This document shows, piece after piece, positions 28,945 through 36,428 of a DNA stretch of 41,611 bases. Each line of letters begins with the position of its first letter. The stretch's first letter is position 1. A program made the position numbers and the translations under genes. Location of the stretch: assembly GCA_964365465.1 (NCBI GenBank), contig CAYIPT010000004.1, forward strand, positions 1-41,611, in the 5' to 3' direction. The stretch is from WO2-35-19 sp964365465. GTDB taxonomy: Bacteria; Patescibacteriota; Minisyncoccia; Phycocordibacterales; WO2-35-19. The notes under the pieces were generated by a model. The model ran no database searches, was not told the DNA's origin, and saw only the letters and a list, made by a program, of their open reading frames with translations.

Positions 28945-29619
28945 TTATGATTTAACGCTTTTATCTTTATTAAAAATATCTCCTTTATAAATCCAAACCT
29001 TTATGCCTATTTTACCAAGCGGCAGCTGGGCTTCATGAAAAGCATAATCAATATCGGCCCGCATAGTTTGCAAAGGAATGCGACCCACTTTTTTTGTTTC
29101 TGTTCTTGCCATATTGGAACCGCCCATAATGCCGGAGAGGGTAATTTTGACCCCTTTGACATCGCGATTGGCAAAGGCCTTTTCAACCATCTGCTTGGTC
29201 ACTCTCCTGAATGGAAGCCGTTTTTCAAGACCTTCGGCCACCATCTGGGCCGCTATCATGGCATTAGATTCAGGCGATTTTATTTCCTTTATGTCTATTT
29301 TCAAGTCCTCTTTCAAATTCATGCCGTTTCTTTTCATAAAACGAACCATATCATCTCTCAATTTAGTCATGCCCTCGCCGCTTCGGCCAATGATAAGCCC
29401 GGGACGGGAGGTCTCCACAATAATCCTGAAAATTTTGACATTTCTTTCAAATTCTACAGAGCTTATATAAGATCCTTTCAGGCGCTTTTTCAAATATTCA
29501 AAAATCAAAACATCGCCTTTCAAGTTTTCTTTATATTTTGATTTCACCCCAAACCAACGTGACCGCCAGTCGCGTATAATTCCCAACCTGTGTGCATATG
29601 GATGTACGGTGTGCGACAT
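28945..29619 (-). CDS. rpsC: Ribosomal protein S3 (uS3)
   Basis: S3 (224 residues) lies at the mRNA entry. It begins MSHTVHPYAHRLGIIRDWRSRWFGVKSKYKENL. The KH domain shows IIVETSRPGLIIGRSGEGMTKLRD, and the C-terminal domain KGVKITLSGIMGGSNMARTETKKVGRIPLQTMRADIDYAFHEAQLPLGKIGIKVWIYKG. The start His-Thr-Val replaces the common MGQK(V/I)xP. It is 2 nt after rplV. Confidence 0.96.
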   Translation of the reverse strand: MSHTVHPYAHRLGIIRDWRSRWFGVKSKYKENLKGDVLIFEYLKKRLKGSYISSVEFERNVKIFRIIVETSRPGLIIGRSGEGMTKLRDDMVRFMKRNGMNLKEDLKIDIKEIKSPESNAMIAAQMVAEGLEKRLPFRRVTKQMVEKAFANRDVKGVKITLSGIMGGSNMARTETKKVGRIPLQTMRADIDYAFHEAQLPLGKIGIKVWIYKGDIFNKDKSVKS

Positions 29620-29621
29620 AA

Positions 29622-29966
29622 TTATTTCTTAGCTTCTTTTTCCGATAAAATAATTTTGATATGCGAGGTGCGCTTGTGAATGGTATGGGCCATTCCATGC
29701 CAAACCGGTCTGCGTCTGTATAATATTTTTCCTCCGTCAACTGTAATTGATTTAACCCAAAGATTATCCGTTTTGGCTCCCAAACTTTTGGCATTAGCAA
29801 TAGCTGAATTCAAAAGTTTATGCAAAGGACTGGTGGCTTTTTTGGTAATAAAATTAAGTCGATTTTTGGCTTCTTTGACTGACTTTCCTCTCAAAGTATT
29901 GGCTACCACTCTCACTTTTCTGGGCGATTGCCTGTAACTATTCAGTTGCGCTGTTATCTCTTGCAT
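29622..29966 (-). CDS. rplV: Ribosomal protein L22 (uL22)
   Basis: L22 (114 residues) lines the exit tunnel. YRQSPRKVRVVANTLRGKSVKEAKNRLNFITKKATSPLHKLLNSAIANAK is typical. The tunnel hairpin GKILYRRRPVWHGMAHTIHKRTSHIKIIL is present with slight changes (family: RA.GRA..I.KRTSHI). Confidence 0.95.
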   Translation of the reverse strand: MQEITAQLNSYRQSPRKVRVVANTLRGKSVKEAKNRLNFITKKATSPLHKLLNSAIANAKSLGAKTDNLWVKSITVDGGKILYRRRPVWHGMAHTIHKRTSHIKIILSEKEAKK

Positions 29967-29976
29967 AAAATTTTAA

Positions 29977-30318
29977 TTATTTTTTGGCTTCAACCGATGC
30001 TTTGGCGGATTTGGCGGCATTTATTTCATCCTCTTTTTTCTTAGCTTCCAAGTCCTTTTGTATTTTGCCTCCGTGTTTTATAAATTTGCGAGTCAAGGAA
30101 AATTCCCCCAAACGATGGCCAACCATATCTTCTGTCACAAAAACCTCAATGTGATCCCGGCCATTATGCACTCCAAAAATGAAACCGACCATTTCAGGCG
30201 CTATCATGCAAGCTCTAGACCAGGTCTTAATAACCCCAGTTTCCTGCGGCTTTTTGCCCTCTATTTTTTTAAGCACCCTTTCGTCCACATAGGGACCTTT
30301 TTTGAGTGATCGTGACAT
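29977..30318 (-). CDS. rpsS: Ribosomal protein S19 (uS19)
   Basis: S19 (113 residues) sits on the 30S head. MSRSLKKGPYVDERVLKKI, IKTWSRACMIAPEMVGFIFGVHNGRDHIEVFVTEDMVGHRLGEFSLTRKFIKHGG are clear. A Lys/Ala/Glu tail (residues 90-113) extends beyond the usual end near 92. It is the first gene of this partial S10 operon; rplC, D, W and B are not upstream, where argS lies. Confidence 0.95.
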   Translation of the reverse strand: MSRSLKKGPYVDERVLKKIEGKKPQETGVIKTWSRACMIAPEMVGFIFGVHNGRDHIEVFVTEDMVGHRLGEFSLTRKFIKHGGKIQKDLEAKKKEDEINAAKSAKASVEAKK

Positions 30319-30345
30319 AATCTCCCTATTTCATTACAAATTAAA

Positions 30346-30363
30346 AGCTCCCGCGAGCTTATA
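30346..30363 (-). promoter_or_regulatory. Leader hairpin of the rpsS operon
   Basis: aagctc-ccgc-gagctt forms a stem in the predicted 5' leader. On the minus strand it is followed by tttaattt, so it resembles a weak attenuator or a ribosomal-protein binding hairpin. Confidence 0.4.
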
Positions 30364-30367
30364 TAAT

Positions 30368-30395
30368 ATACTACCAAATAAGCTTTTATTGTCAA
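30368..30395 (-). promoter_or_regulatory. Promoter of the rpsS operon (TTGACA-16-TAGTAT)
   Basis: TTGACA (30390-30395) is a perfect -35 and overlaps the end of an inverted repeat. TAGTAT at 30368-30373 is the best -10 with a 16-bp spacer; other AT-rich hexamers follow closely. Confidence 0.55.
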
Positions 30396-30462
30396 TCCAG
30401 TAGTGAATTTTGACATTGGCTCCGCTTTGCACGAAGTGCGATGTCAAAATCTACTACTGGAT
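30395..30462. repeat. 22-bp inverted repeat between argS and rpsS
   Basis: atccagtagtgaattttgacat (arms 30395-30416 and 30441-30462) pairs at 20 of 22 positions; the loop contains gcacgaagtgc. It begins 3 nt after the argS stop and may end its transcript, while its outer edge supplies the -35 box for rpsS. Confidence 0.65.
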
Positions 30463-30465
30463 CAA

Positions 30466-32130
30466 TCACATTTTAGGTGGCACCTTTATCCCAAGCAAAT
30501 TAAGGCCGGATTTGAGGATGTGGGCAGTGGCAGAAGTGAGAGCGATTTTGTAAGGAGAAGCGGGATCGTTTTCGTCTATTATTTTTTCTTTAGCATAAAA
30601 ACTATTGAATATGGATGCCAGTTCGGTGAGATAAGTAACAATGTAATGCGGCGCGTACTCAATGCCTGCCCTTTCTACTACTTCCGGAAATCTGTACAAA
30701 TATCTCTCTAATTCTGTTGCGGGAGCAGCCAAAATAATTTCTGAAGCCGTATTTTCTGAAGGAAAATCAGGAACGTCGGCGGAAGAAATTGTTTTGGCTG
30801 CTCTGGATTTTTCTAGCACACTATTTGCCCTCACTGCTGTGTACTGCAAATAAGGACCCGAGTCGCCCTCAAAAGAAATGGACTTATCAAAATCAAAAAT
30901 AATATCTCCCCCGATGGCCTGCCTCAGTATTGAATATTTTATTGCTCCTATAGCGACAATTTCGGCAATCTCTTGTTTTTCGCTTTTTGAAAACTCACGA
31001 CCAGAAATTTTTTCAAGTATTTTTTCTTTGACTTGATCAATCAAATCTTCCGCAAGAATGACGTTGCCCAAACGTGAAGACATTTTACCCGAAGCAAATC
31101 TAAGCATGCCGTGCCCGATATGAATAGTTTTGTTTGCCACCTCTGGTTTTATGAGTTCTGTTGCTTTAAGAACAACTTTGAAATAATCATTCTGTTCGTT
31201 GCCGGTGATAACGATTGATTTATCAAAAGAAAAATCTTCATATTTTTTAATGCCCAAACCAAGCTCTTTGGCCTCATAGGTTGGCACCCCTTTTGAATTT
31301 ACAAAAACTCTTGTATGAAGCCCGTAATTTTCTCCCCTAAAAATCACAGCACCCTCGCTTTTTTCCAAAATATTTTTTTCAAGTCCAAGAGATACAGCTT
31401 TTAGTGCGTCTTCTACCACTTCACTTTCCCAAATATTTTTATTAAATTTTGTTCCCAATCTTTCAAACATCTTTTGAAAATGAGAAATGCTTTCTTCTCT
31501 GCCCCTTTTATAAAGTTCGTTTATCTTATGGTCAGATTTATCAAAAATTATTTTATTTAATTGGTCTATTTCTTTTTTAGAATTTTCGTCATCTTCATAT
31601 TTATTATTTCCAAATACATAAGCTTCGTCCCAAGACATTTCCATTTTTTGCATTTTGCCCCAAATGGTTTTGGCCACATGCAAACCGATATCTCCGCCGT
31701 ATGAAAGCCTTTTTATTTCCGCCCCATTTGCTTCAATAATTCTCGAGATCGATTCTCCGATAGCATTGCTCATCAAATGGCCAATATGAAATTCTTTGAA
31801 CGGATTAGGGTCGGTATATTCTATAATTATTTTTCCTCGGCTCGCCGAAGTTTTAACGAAGGTGGCTCTTTTTTCATTTACCTCGTTCACCGCCTCAGCA
31901 AAAAATTCTTTTGATAAATAAAAATTTATGAAGTTGCCAATATTTTCTATCCTTTCTATTTCTTTTAATTTATTTTTTTCTAACTTTTCCAAATCTTCTT
32001 TCAAATTTTCGGAAAAATAGAAAGAGGAGTAGTCGCCGTTCTTTATTTCCTTGGGATGCGCCAACACAAAATCTTCCTCAATTTTGAGTATCTCTTTTAC
32101 CCAATTTTCTATTTTTTCTTTTATGTTCAT
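30466..32130 (-). CDS. argS: Arginyl-tRNA synthetase
   Basis: ArgRS (554 residues) charges tRNA(Arg) with arginine. The class I HIGH motif is HIGHL (115-119) after EYTDPNPFKEF, and the KMSKS motif is KMSSR (349-353) after LRFASG. The C-terminal DALR anticodon-binding domain begins near 430 (GDSGPYLQYTAVRANSVLEK). The N-terminal Add1 domain is present. The stop is TGA. The start overlaps the exonuclease-like gene stop by 4 nt. Confidence 0.95.
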   Translation of the reverse strand: MNIKEKIENWVKEILKIEEDFVLAHPKEIKNGDYSSFYFSENLKEDLEKLEKNKLKEIERIENIGNFINFYLSKEFFAEAVNEVNEKRATFVKTSASRGKIIIEYTDPNPFKEFHIGHLMSNAIGESISRIIEANGAEIKRLSYGGDIGLHVAKTIWGKMQKMEMSWDEAYVFGNNKYEDDENSKKEIDQLNKIIFDKSDHKINELYKRGREESISHFQKMFERLGTKFNKNIWESEVVEDALKAVSLGLEKNILEKSEGAVIFRGENYGLHTRVFVNSKGVPTYEAKELGLGIKKYEDFSFDKSIVITGNEQNDYFKVVLKATELIKPEVANKTIHIGHGMLRFASGKMSSRLGNVILAEDLIDQVKEKILEKISGREFSKSEKQEIAEIVAIGAIKYSILRQAIGGDIIFDFDKSISFEGDSGPYLQYTAVRANSVLEKSRAAKTISSADVPDFPSENTASEIILAAPATELERYLYRFPEVVERAGIEYAPHYIVTYLTELASIFNSFYAKEKIIDENDPASPYKIALTSATAHILKSGLNLLGIKVPPKM

Positions 32131-32672
32131 TTGAGTTTCTTAAATAATTCGTAAGCAATCATGGCACCATTCAAAGCTCGGTGAACATCTGGTTCTGGCG
32201 GAATATTAAACATTTCACAAGCAGTTTTTAAATTCCATTTTTCGCTTTTGTCCATTCCTTTAGCCCAAGCAATGGAAAGTATGTCTAATCTGTGATAATC
32301 CATTTCGTCTTGAACCTCGGTTTTCCTAAAAGCCTCGTTCATAAACCCCCAGTCAAAAGTGGCATTGTAAGCGCAGAAGATGCAATTTTTTGTTTTTTCC
32401 GCATAAATTTTTATGACTTCTTCCAATGAGCCAGCGTTTTTCCAATTCTCCTCTTTATATCCGTTTCTCTCCAAAGCCGCCGGTATCGCATTTTCAATAT
32501 GGAGCGGTTTTATCTTTTGATTAAAAGTATCCAATATTTTGAAAGTATTTTGATCAAAAACAACCAATCCTATCTCTAAAATTTCGTGCAATCCAAAAAT
32601 ATCTCCGCTTGTTTCCAAATCAGTCATTGCAATAGGGGCTTCTTTCAGATTTTTAACTTGGACGAAAGCCAT
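32127..32672 (-). CDS. DnaQ-like DEDDh exonuclease domain protein, last Asp missing
   Basis: The 181-residue protein shows Exo I D18-x-E20 (MTDLETSG), Exo II D107 (AYNATFDWGF), LDILSIAWA (D130 region) and the Exo III H164 (DVHRALNGA). In DEDDh enzymes the residue five after this His is the fourth metal-binding Asp; here it is G169 (codon GGT, one base from GAT). Such proteins are 3'-5' exonucleases in proofreading or RNA turnover. Activity here is uncertain. It is transcribed ahead of argS with a 4-nt overlap. Confidence 0.75.
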   Translation of the reverse strand: MAFVQVKNLKEAPIAMTDLETSGDIFGLHEILEIGLVVFDQNTFKILDTFNQKIKPLHIENAIPAALERNGYKEENWKNAGSLEEVIKIYAEKTKNCIFCAYNATFDWGFMNEAFRKTEVQDEMDYHRLDILSIAWAKGMDKSEKWNLKTACEMFNIPPEPDVHRALNGAMIAYELFKKLK

Positions 32673-32701
32673 TGTCTAAATCTTACCATTTCTGCTATAC
32701 T
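32672..32701 (+). promoter_or_regulatory. Promoter of purN (TTGTCT-18-TATACT)
   Basis: TTGTCT (32672-32677) and TATACT (32696-32701) are 18 bp apart. Transcription would begin near 32708, placing the hairpin at 32722-32742 in the leader. The -35 touches the start codon of the divergent exonuclease gene. Confidence 0.5.
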
Positions 32702-32721
32702 TTTAGAAATAACCCCCTTAG

Positions 32722-32742
32722 TCCCCCTTACATTAAGGGGGA
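32722..32742 (+). repeat. Palindrome in the purN leader
   Basis: tccccctta-cat-taaggggga is a perfect 9-bp stem, preceded by aacccccttag. It belongs to the loose family seen at 8315 and 9172, and ends 9 nt before the purN ATG. Confidence 0.65.
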
Positions 32743-32751
32743 AATAAAAAA

Positions 32752-33483
32752 ATGAGCAATAAAAAAAAGAAAATCATTATATTTACATCGGGGACAAAAG
32801 ATGGAGGAGGAAGCGGGTTTGAGAATTTAGTTAATGCTACCAAATCCGGCATTTTGGACGCCGAGATTTTGGCTGTAATATCAAATCACCAAAATGGCGG
32901 TGTGCGTGAAAAAGCCGATCGTTTGGAAATTAAATTCGTTCATTTTCCCGCCTTCGCTACCCCCTTCGCACAAGGCTACGGAGGGTCGAAGAAAGCTACG
33001 GCGGACAAGCCGGCCTCGCCAGCATCCCAAAACGCGACCCCCGATCAATTTGCAACTGCAGAAAATTATAGAAAACTTGCGAAAGGCGCTGATTTGGTTT
33101 GTCTTTCCGGCTGGCTAAAATTAGTTACCGGTTTGGATCCAAAAAAGACAATAAACATTCATCCGGGGCCTTTGCCAAGATTTGGCGGAGCCGGAATGTA
33201 CGGCCATCATGTTCACGAAGCCGTTATAGAAGCGTATAAAAATGGTGAGGTGAAAAATTCAGCTGTATCAATGCATTTTGTGACGGAAGAATATGACGAA
33301 GGCCCTCTTTTCTTTTCTCAGTCCGTCTCTATAATGCCAGACGATACCGCCGAGTCACTGGCAAAGCGCGTAAATGAAGCCGAACACAAATGGCAACCCA
33401 TTATCACCCAAAAAGTTCTCTCCGGTGAAATCTCTTGGGACGGTAAGGATCCCGATTCGCTTAAAGGAGCAGTCTTCAACTAA
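32752..33483 (+). CDS. purN: Phosphoribosylglycinamide formyltransferase-like protein
   Basis: PurN transfers a formyl group to GAR in purine synthesis. Catalytic residues are in place: N135 and H137 (NIHPGPLPRFGG) and D182 (TEEYDEGP). The N-terminal IIIFTSGTKDGGGSGFENLV replaces the usual VLxSGxGSNxQ. Residues 66-95 (PAFATPFAQGYGGSKKATAD...) are an insert over a palindromic mini-repeat, placed before the helix leading to DLVCLSGWLKLV. No other purine genes are nearby, so substrate use in a reduced genome is uncertain; a related formyltransferase role is possible. Confidence 0.8.
   Translation: MSNKKKKIIIFTSGTKDGGGSGFENLVNATKSGILDAEILAVISNHQNGGVREKADRLEIKFVHFPAFATPFAQGYGGSKKATADKPASPASQNATPDQFATAENYRKLAKGADLVCLSGWLKLVTGLDPKKTINIHPGPLPRFGGAGMYGHHVHEAVIEAYKNGEVKNSAVSMHFVTEEYDEGPLFFSQSVSIMPDDTAESLAKRVNEAEHKWQPIITQKVLSGEISWDGKDPDSLKGAVFN
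32946..33010 (+). repeat. ccttcgc...gctacggcggacaag repeat inside purN
   Basis: Two related units, ccttcgcacaaggctacgg-agggtcgaag and aagctacggcggacaag, lie in tandem and are read in frame. The first matches 718-746. The insert is GC-rich compared with the flanking codons. Confidence 0.55.
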
Positions 33484-33506
33484 ACATAACCACGCATCAC
33501 ATGCCC

Positions 33507-33531
33507 AACCTTACACAGGTAAGGGTTTTTT
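33507..33531 (+). terminator. Intrinsic terminator of purN
   Basis: aaccttac-acag-gtaagggtt forms a stem with one mismatch or bulge and is followed by a T-run. It lies 23 nt after the purN stop. Confidence 0.75.
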
Positions 33532-33542
33532 ATAAAACAAAA

Positions 33543-33573
33543 GCCCCCCACTCACCAAGATGAATCGGGAGGC
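33543..33573 (-). terminator. Terminator of the 33596-34015 gene
   Basis: gcccccc (33543-33549) pairs with gggaggc (33567-33573) with one mismatch. On the minus strand it is followed by cttttgttttat. It lies 22 nt after the gene's stop. Confidence 0.5.
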
Positions 33574-33595
33574 CTGGCAAAAAATGTGCGGAGGA

Positions 33596-34015
33596 TCACT
33601 TGTGCTGGACACCTGGCGATTTTTTCATCGCACTCACCGGTGGACCAAAGTGTGTACCCGTCTGAAAATGCCAGTGACATTGATCCTGTAAGCCAGAGAA
33701 GAAATTCAGAACTTTTTCCGCTATTTCCTCTTTCTTTTTTCTTGAAACGCGAGAATTCAGCAAAAGAAGCAGTTCGCTGCGCAATTTGGGGTGTTTTTTC
33801 AGCTGCTTTTCAAAAACCACAAGCTGAGGATAGGTCAACCCTTTTCCGCCAAAAGACCTTGGTTTGAAAAAGACGACAGCTTCCCGAATTTTTTCTTCAA
33901 ACTTGCCTTCATCCTTTTTTTCAAGGAAATTTAGTAAGGCATCATTGGTGCACGCGCAAGTTAGAGCTAGAGTTAGTATTTCCATCCTGTCTCGGCCAGC
34001 AAAGCAGTTGAACAC
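33596..34015 (-). CDS. Hypothetical protein with GTG start and strong Shine-Dalgarno
   Basis: The 139-residue frame begins at GTG 34015, preceded by aaggaga with 5 nt spacing, one of the clearest ribosome-binding sites in the window. Residues 11-90 are helical and basic (MEILTLALTCACTNDALLNFLEKK...LVVFEKQLKKHPKLRSELLLLLNSR). The C-terminus (QDQCHWHFQTGTHFGPPVSAMKK) is rich in His and Gly. No family is recognised. GC content is higher than in neighbouring genes, and it has its own terminator, so it may be a transferred gene. Confidence 0.5.
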   Translation of the reverse strand: MFNCFAGRDRMEILTLALTCACTNDALLNFLEKKDEGKFEEKIREAVVFFKPRSFGGKGLTYPQLVVFEKQLKKHPKLRSELLLLLNSRVSRKKKEEIAEKVLNFFSGLQDQCHWHFQTGTHFGPPVSAMKKSPGVQHK

Positions 34016-34071
34016 GTTATTCTCCTTCTATTTACAGGATAATATATTTTTGAAAAAATAACAAAGCTTGT

Positions 34072-35751
34072 TTAAAACTTGCTTGATTTAAAAGTTGCAT
34101 CTTGCTCATATGGCTTTTTGTTTTTTAAATTGAGCTCGGCGATTGCTAGTTCGGTCCCCAAGTAAATCGCGTGGTCGGTATTTAGAAAATTTGATGTAGC
34201 GATTTTGTCTCGCAATTCGTAAGCAGTTTTGCCTTCGTACTTCTCCAACTCCACGCCAGTTTCGGGGTGAAGTAGGGATACGATAATTTTTTTATTTTCT
34301 GTTTTTATTTGATAATTGCCCCTAGAGTCGCTGCAAGTTTTTGCCAAAGAATTATATTTTTTTAAGACCTCTTCAACTTGCTGATAATAATTATTATAAA
34401 TTTGGGCGCTTCCCGAAATTATAATAAGGAGTCCTGGCTCCATGTTTATTGCTTTGGCAATTTCGGCCTGGATAGCCGCGCAACCGTAAGCGTTCTCTGG
34501 CCATCCCTGTGTCATATCATGGCTTCTGAAAAATACGGTCAAGTTTAATTTTTCTTCCTGAACAAGCGCTTGTATAAAAACCAAGCAAGGAGAGGACTTG
34601 TGTTTTCTCATTAATTCGTCTGCCGGATGCCATGTCATTACCACGCAAGCTTTTGAATAGGCATCTCTTTTTAATACATCAATAACGTCCTGAATCTGAT
34701 TGATTTCGCAATAATTCTTCTTGTAGGAAACATTTTTGTCCAACCATTTTCCCTGTTTAAATTCAAAATCTTTATACTCGCTTGAATTGACCAGTTTTTT
34801 TATTTCTTCCAGAGATGGATAGTAATATGCTCTTAATTTATTTCCGTAAGTATAGGCCTTGCCTTCTGGTAATAAGGGAGACAAAATTTCTTTTTTATAA
34901 GCTTCTATTTTTTCTTTCGTTAAAGGCACTAGAAACGGGTTTACCGATAAATCCATATCTTGAGGGTTATGAACAACAACAACCATGTCGTTTATTTCCT
35001 TTACCAATCTATCCGTATTGGCATTCATTAAATTGTTTTTTCCATACCGATAAATATTACCCACCATTTTTATCCACGCATCGGGAATATTCGTTCCATG
35101 AACCACAATCGGCCCCCCTTCGTAAGGGAAGGACTCTGTTGTTTTTTCATAATCAAAAACCTGCGGCTGGGCAAAGATATCTTTTTTAGCAAGAGTTTTT
35201 ATCAGTTTGTTTGCCTCCGCAATTTTCTCGTCCAAAGAGGCCTTTGGCATTTTCTTGTTTAAATCAATAAATTCAACATTTTTCCTTATTTTTTCTATTA
35301 ATTCAATGGAAATATTTTTGTCTATGTAAACGGCATTTTCAAAACCATCAATTTTTCTGTCTTTATTTATTCCCTTTTCAAAAAATTTTCTTATGGTGTT
35401 GGCGCTGGTTAATTCCGATATTTTGTCTCCCGATGACTTGGAAGAATACTCTTCGCCAAATAAAATAAAATATCTTACAAAAGGATTCCCAAGAATATTT
35501 CTTATCATTGGCTGAATGCCGGCCGGAGTGTAAAAATTAGCGGCAATAGCCAAATTTTCTTTTTCCAATTTTGGAATAATTGAGTCGCGCATTGTCCACA
35601 AAAAAGCGACCCCAACATTAGCATCAGTAACTCTTGATTCAGAAAAACTGGGAAAGGCAATCCTGTCTCTAGTGGCAACCGGCCAGCCCTCTTGCCCATT
35701 GGAGCCGATTTGATTTTTTATTTTTTCTATTATTTTTTTATTGTTTTGCAT
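34072..35751 (-). CDS. Thymidylate synthase with N-terminal MtrA/DUF4346-like domain
   Basis: The 559-residue protein has two parts. Residues about 20-165 (WPVATRDRIAFPSFSES...FILFGEEYSSKSSGDKISEL...IRKNVEFIDL) resemble the DUF4346/MtrA-like domain found with archaeal-type thymidylate synthases. Residues about 205-470 are the synthase: catalytic C389 (SSPCLVFIQ), FFRSHDMTQGWPENAYG (407-423, equal to the RSxDxxLGxPxN motif) and SGSAQIYNNYYQQVEE (446-461, equal to the GDxHIYxNH dUMP motif). It makes dTMP from dUMP. It overlaps the dCMP deaminase gene by 14 nt, so both dTMP steps are co-expressed. The C-terminal 90 residues are unassigned. Confidence 0.82.
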   Translation of the reverse strand: MQNNKKIIEKIKNQIGSNGQEGWPVATRDRIAFPSFSESRVTDANVGVAFLWTMRDSIIPKLEKENLAIAANFYTPAGIQPMIRNILGNPFVRYFILFGEEYSSKSSGDKISELTSANTIRKFFEKGINKDRKIDGFENAVYIDKNISIELIEKIRKNVEFIDLNKKMPKASLDEKIAEANKLIKTLAKKDIFAQPQVFDYEKTTESFPYEGGPIVVHGTNIPDAWIKMVGNIYRYGKNNLMNANTDRLVKEINDMVVVVHNPQDMDLSVNPFLVPLTKEKIEAYKKEILSPLLPEGKAYTYGNKLRAYYYPSLEEIKKLVNSSEYKDFEFKQGKWLDKNVSYKKNYCEINQIQDVIDVLKRDAYSKACVVMTWHPADELMRKHKSSPCLVFIQALVQEEKLNLTVFFRSHDMTQGWPENAYGCAAIQAEIAKAINMEPGLLIIISGSAQIYNNYYQQVEEVLKKYNSLAKTCSDSRGNYQIKTENKKIIVSLLHPETGVELEKYEGKTAYELRDKIATSNFLNTDHAIYLGTELAIAELNLKNKKPYEQDATFKSSKF

Positions 35752-36268
35752 ATTTGTAATTGATTAATTTAACACCCAGCCGTTTCAGATAATTTTCTAC
35801 ATCTTTATCCCTATCGTAATTATAAAGATAATAAACCTCTTTGATCCCCTGATTGACTATCTGCTTTGCGCAAACCTTGCAAGGGCTGATTGTAAGCATC
35901 ATGCTAGCTCCTTCAATATTTACTCCGTTTTTGGCGGCATTGCCTATGGCGTTTAATTCTGCATGACTACCTCGACAGCGACCGCTTCCTTCTTTTAGTT
36001 CCCCGTTAATTATTCTGGCGCATCCAACTTCATAACAATGAACATCTCCTTTAGATGGCCCGTTGTAGCCAAAAGAGAGAACTTGATCATTCTTAAAAAT
36101 AACCGCGCCAACATTATAAAATAGGCAGGCGGATCTTTTTGAGAGAATAATAATTTGTTCCGCCAACACATCTTTAAAAGAAGGTCTTTTATAAGAAAAG
36201 TTGACTTTTTCTGAAATCATTTTTTTTAACGTTTCTTTAGATACATTTTTTACCCATTTTCTTTGCAT
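35738..36268 (-). CDS. Deoxycytidylate (dCMP) deaminase
   Basis: From ATG 36268 it has 176 residues; an upstream TTG would add three. The zinc site is HAE (GSHAELNAIGNAA) and PCxxC (ISPCKVCAKQI), the cytidine/deoxycytidylate deaminase signature. The insert CYEVGCARIINGELKEGSGRCRGSHAE is typical of dCMP deaminases and may bind a second zinc. It supplies dUMP for the thymidylate synthase encoded directly downstream. Confidence 0.9.
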   Translation of the reverse strand: MQRKWVKNVSKETLKKMISEKVNFSYKRPSFKDVLAEQIIILSKRSACLFYNVGAVIFKNDQVLSFGYNGPSKGDVHCYEVGCARIINGELKEGSGRCRGSHAELNAIGNAAKNGVNIEGASMMLTISPCKVCAKQIVNQGIKEVYYLYNYDRDKDVENYLKRLGVKLINYKYAKQ

Positions 36269-36301
36269 AGTAAGCAAATTCTAATCTAAAATAGGCAAAA
36301 T

Positions 36302-36327
36302 AAAAAGACTTGATTAAAAGTCTTTTT
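36302..36327 (-). terminator. Terminator after rplK
   Basis: aaaaagact (36302-36310) pairs perfectly with agtcttttt (36319-36327), loop 8 nt. It works in either direction, but only the rplK side has a gene ending towards it. Confidence 0.75.
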
Positions 36328-36360
36328 GTAGTGTGATTTTATTTAACTTCCACCCTCGCA

Positions 36361-36414
36361 TATTTTTCTGCTGAAAAATTGCGCGGGCCCACCTCGGCTC
36401 GTCAGCCTCCGGTT
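36361..36414 (-). repeat. Dispersed repeat, copy 2 (partner at 115-168)
   Basis: On the minus strand, accggaggctgacgagccgag...tttttcagcagaaaaata parallels copy 1. It lies directly after rplK. Next to it, gtggaagtgc and gcacttccac (36415-36443) form a perfect 10-bp stem that includes the last rplK codons. Confidence 0.5.
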
Positions 36415-36428
36415 CGTGGAAGTGCTAT

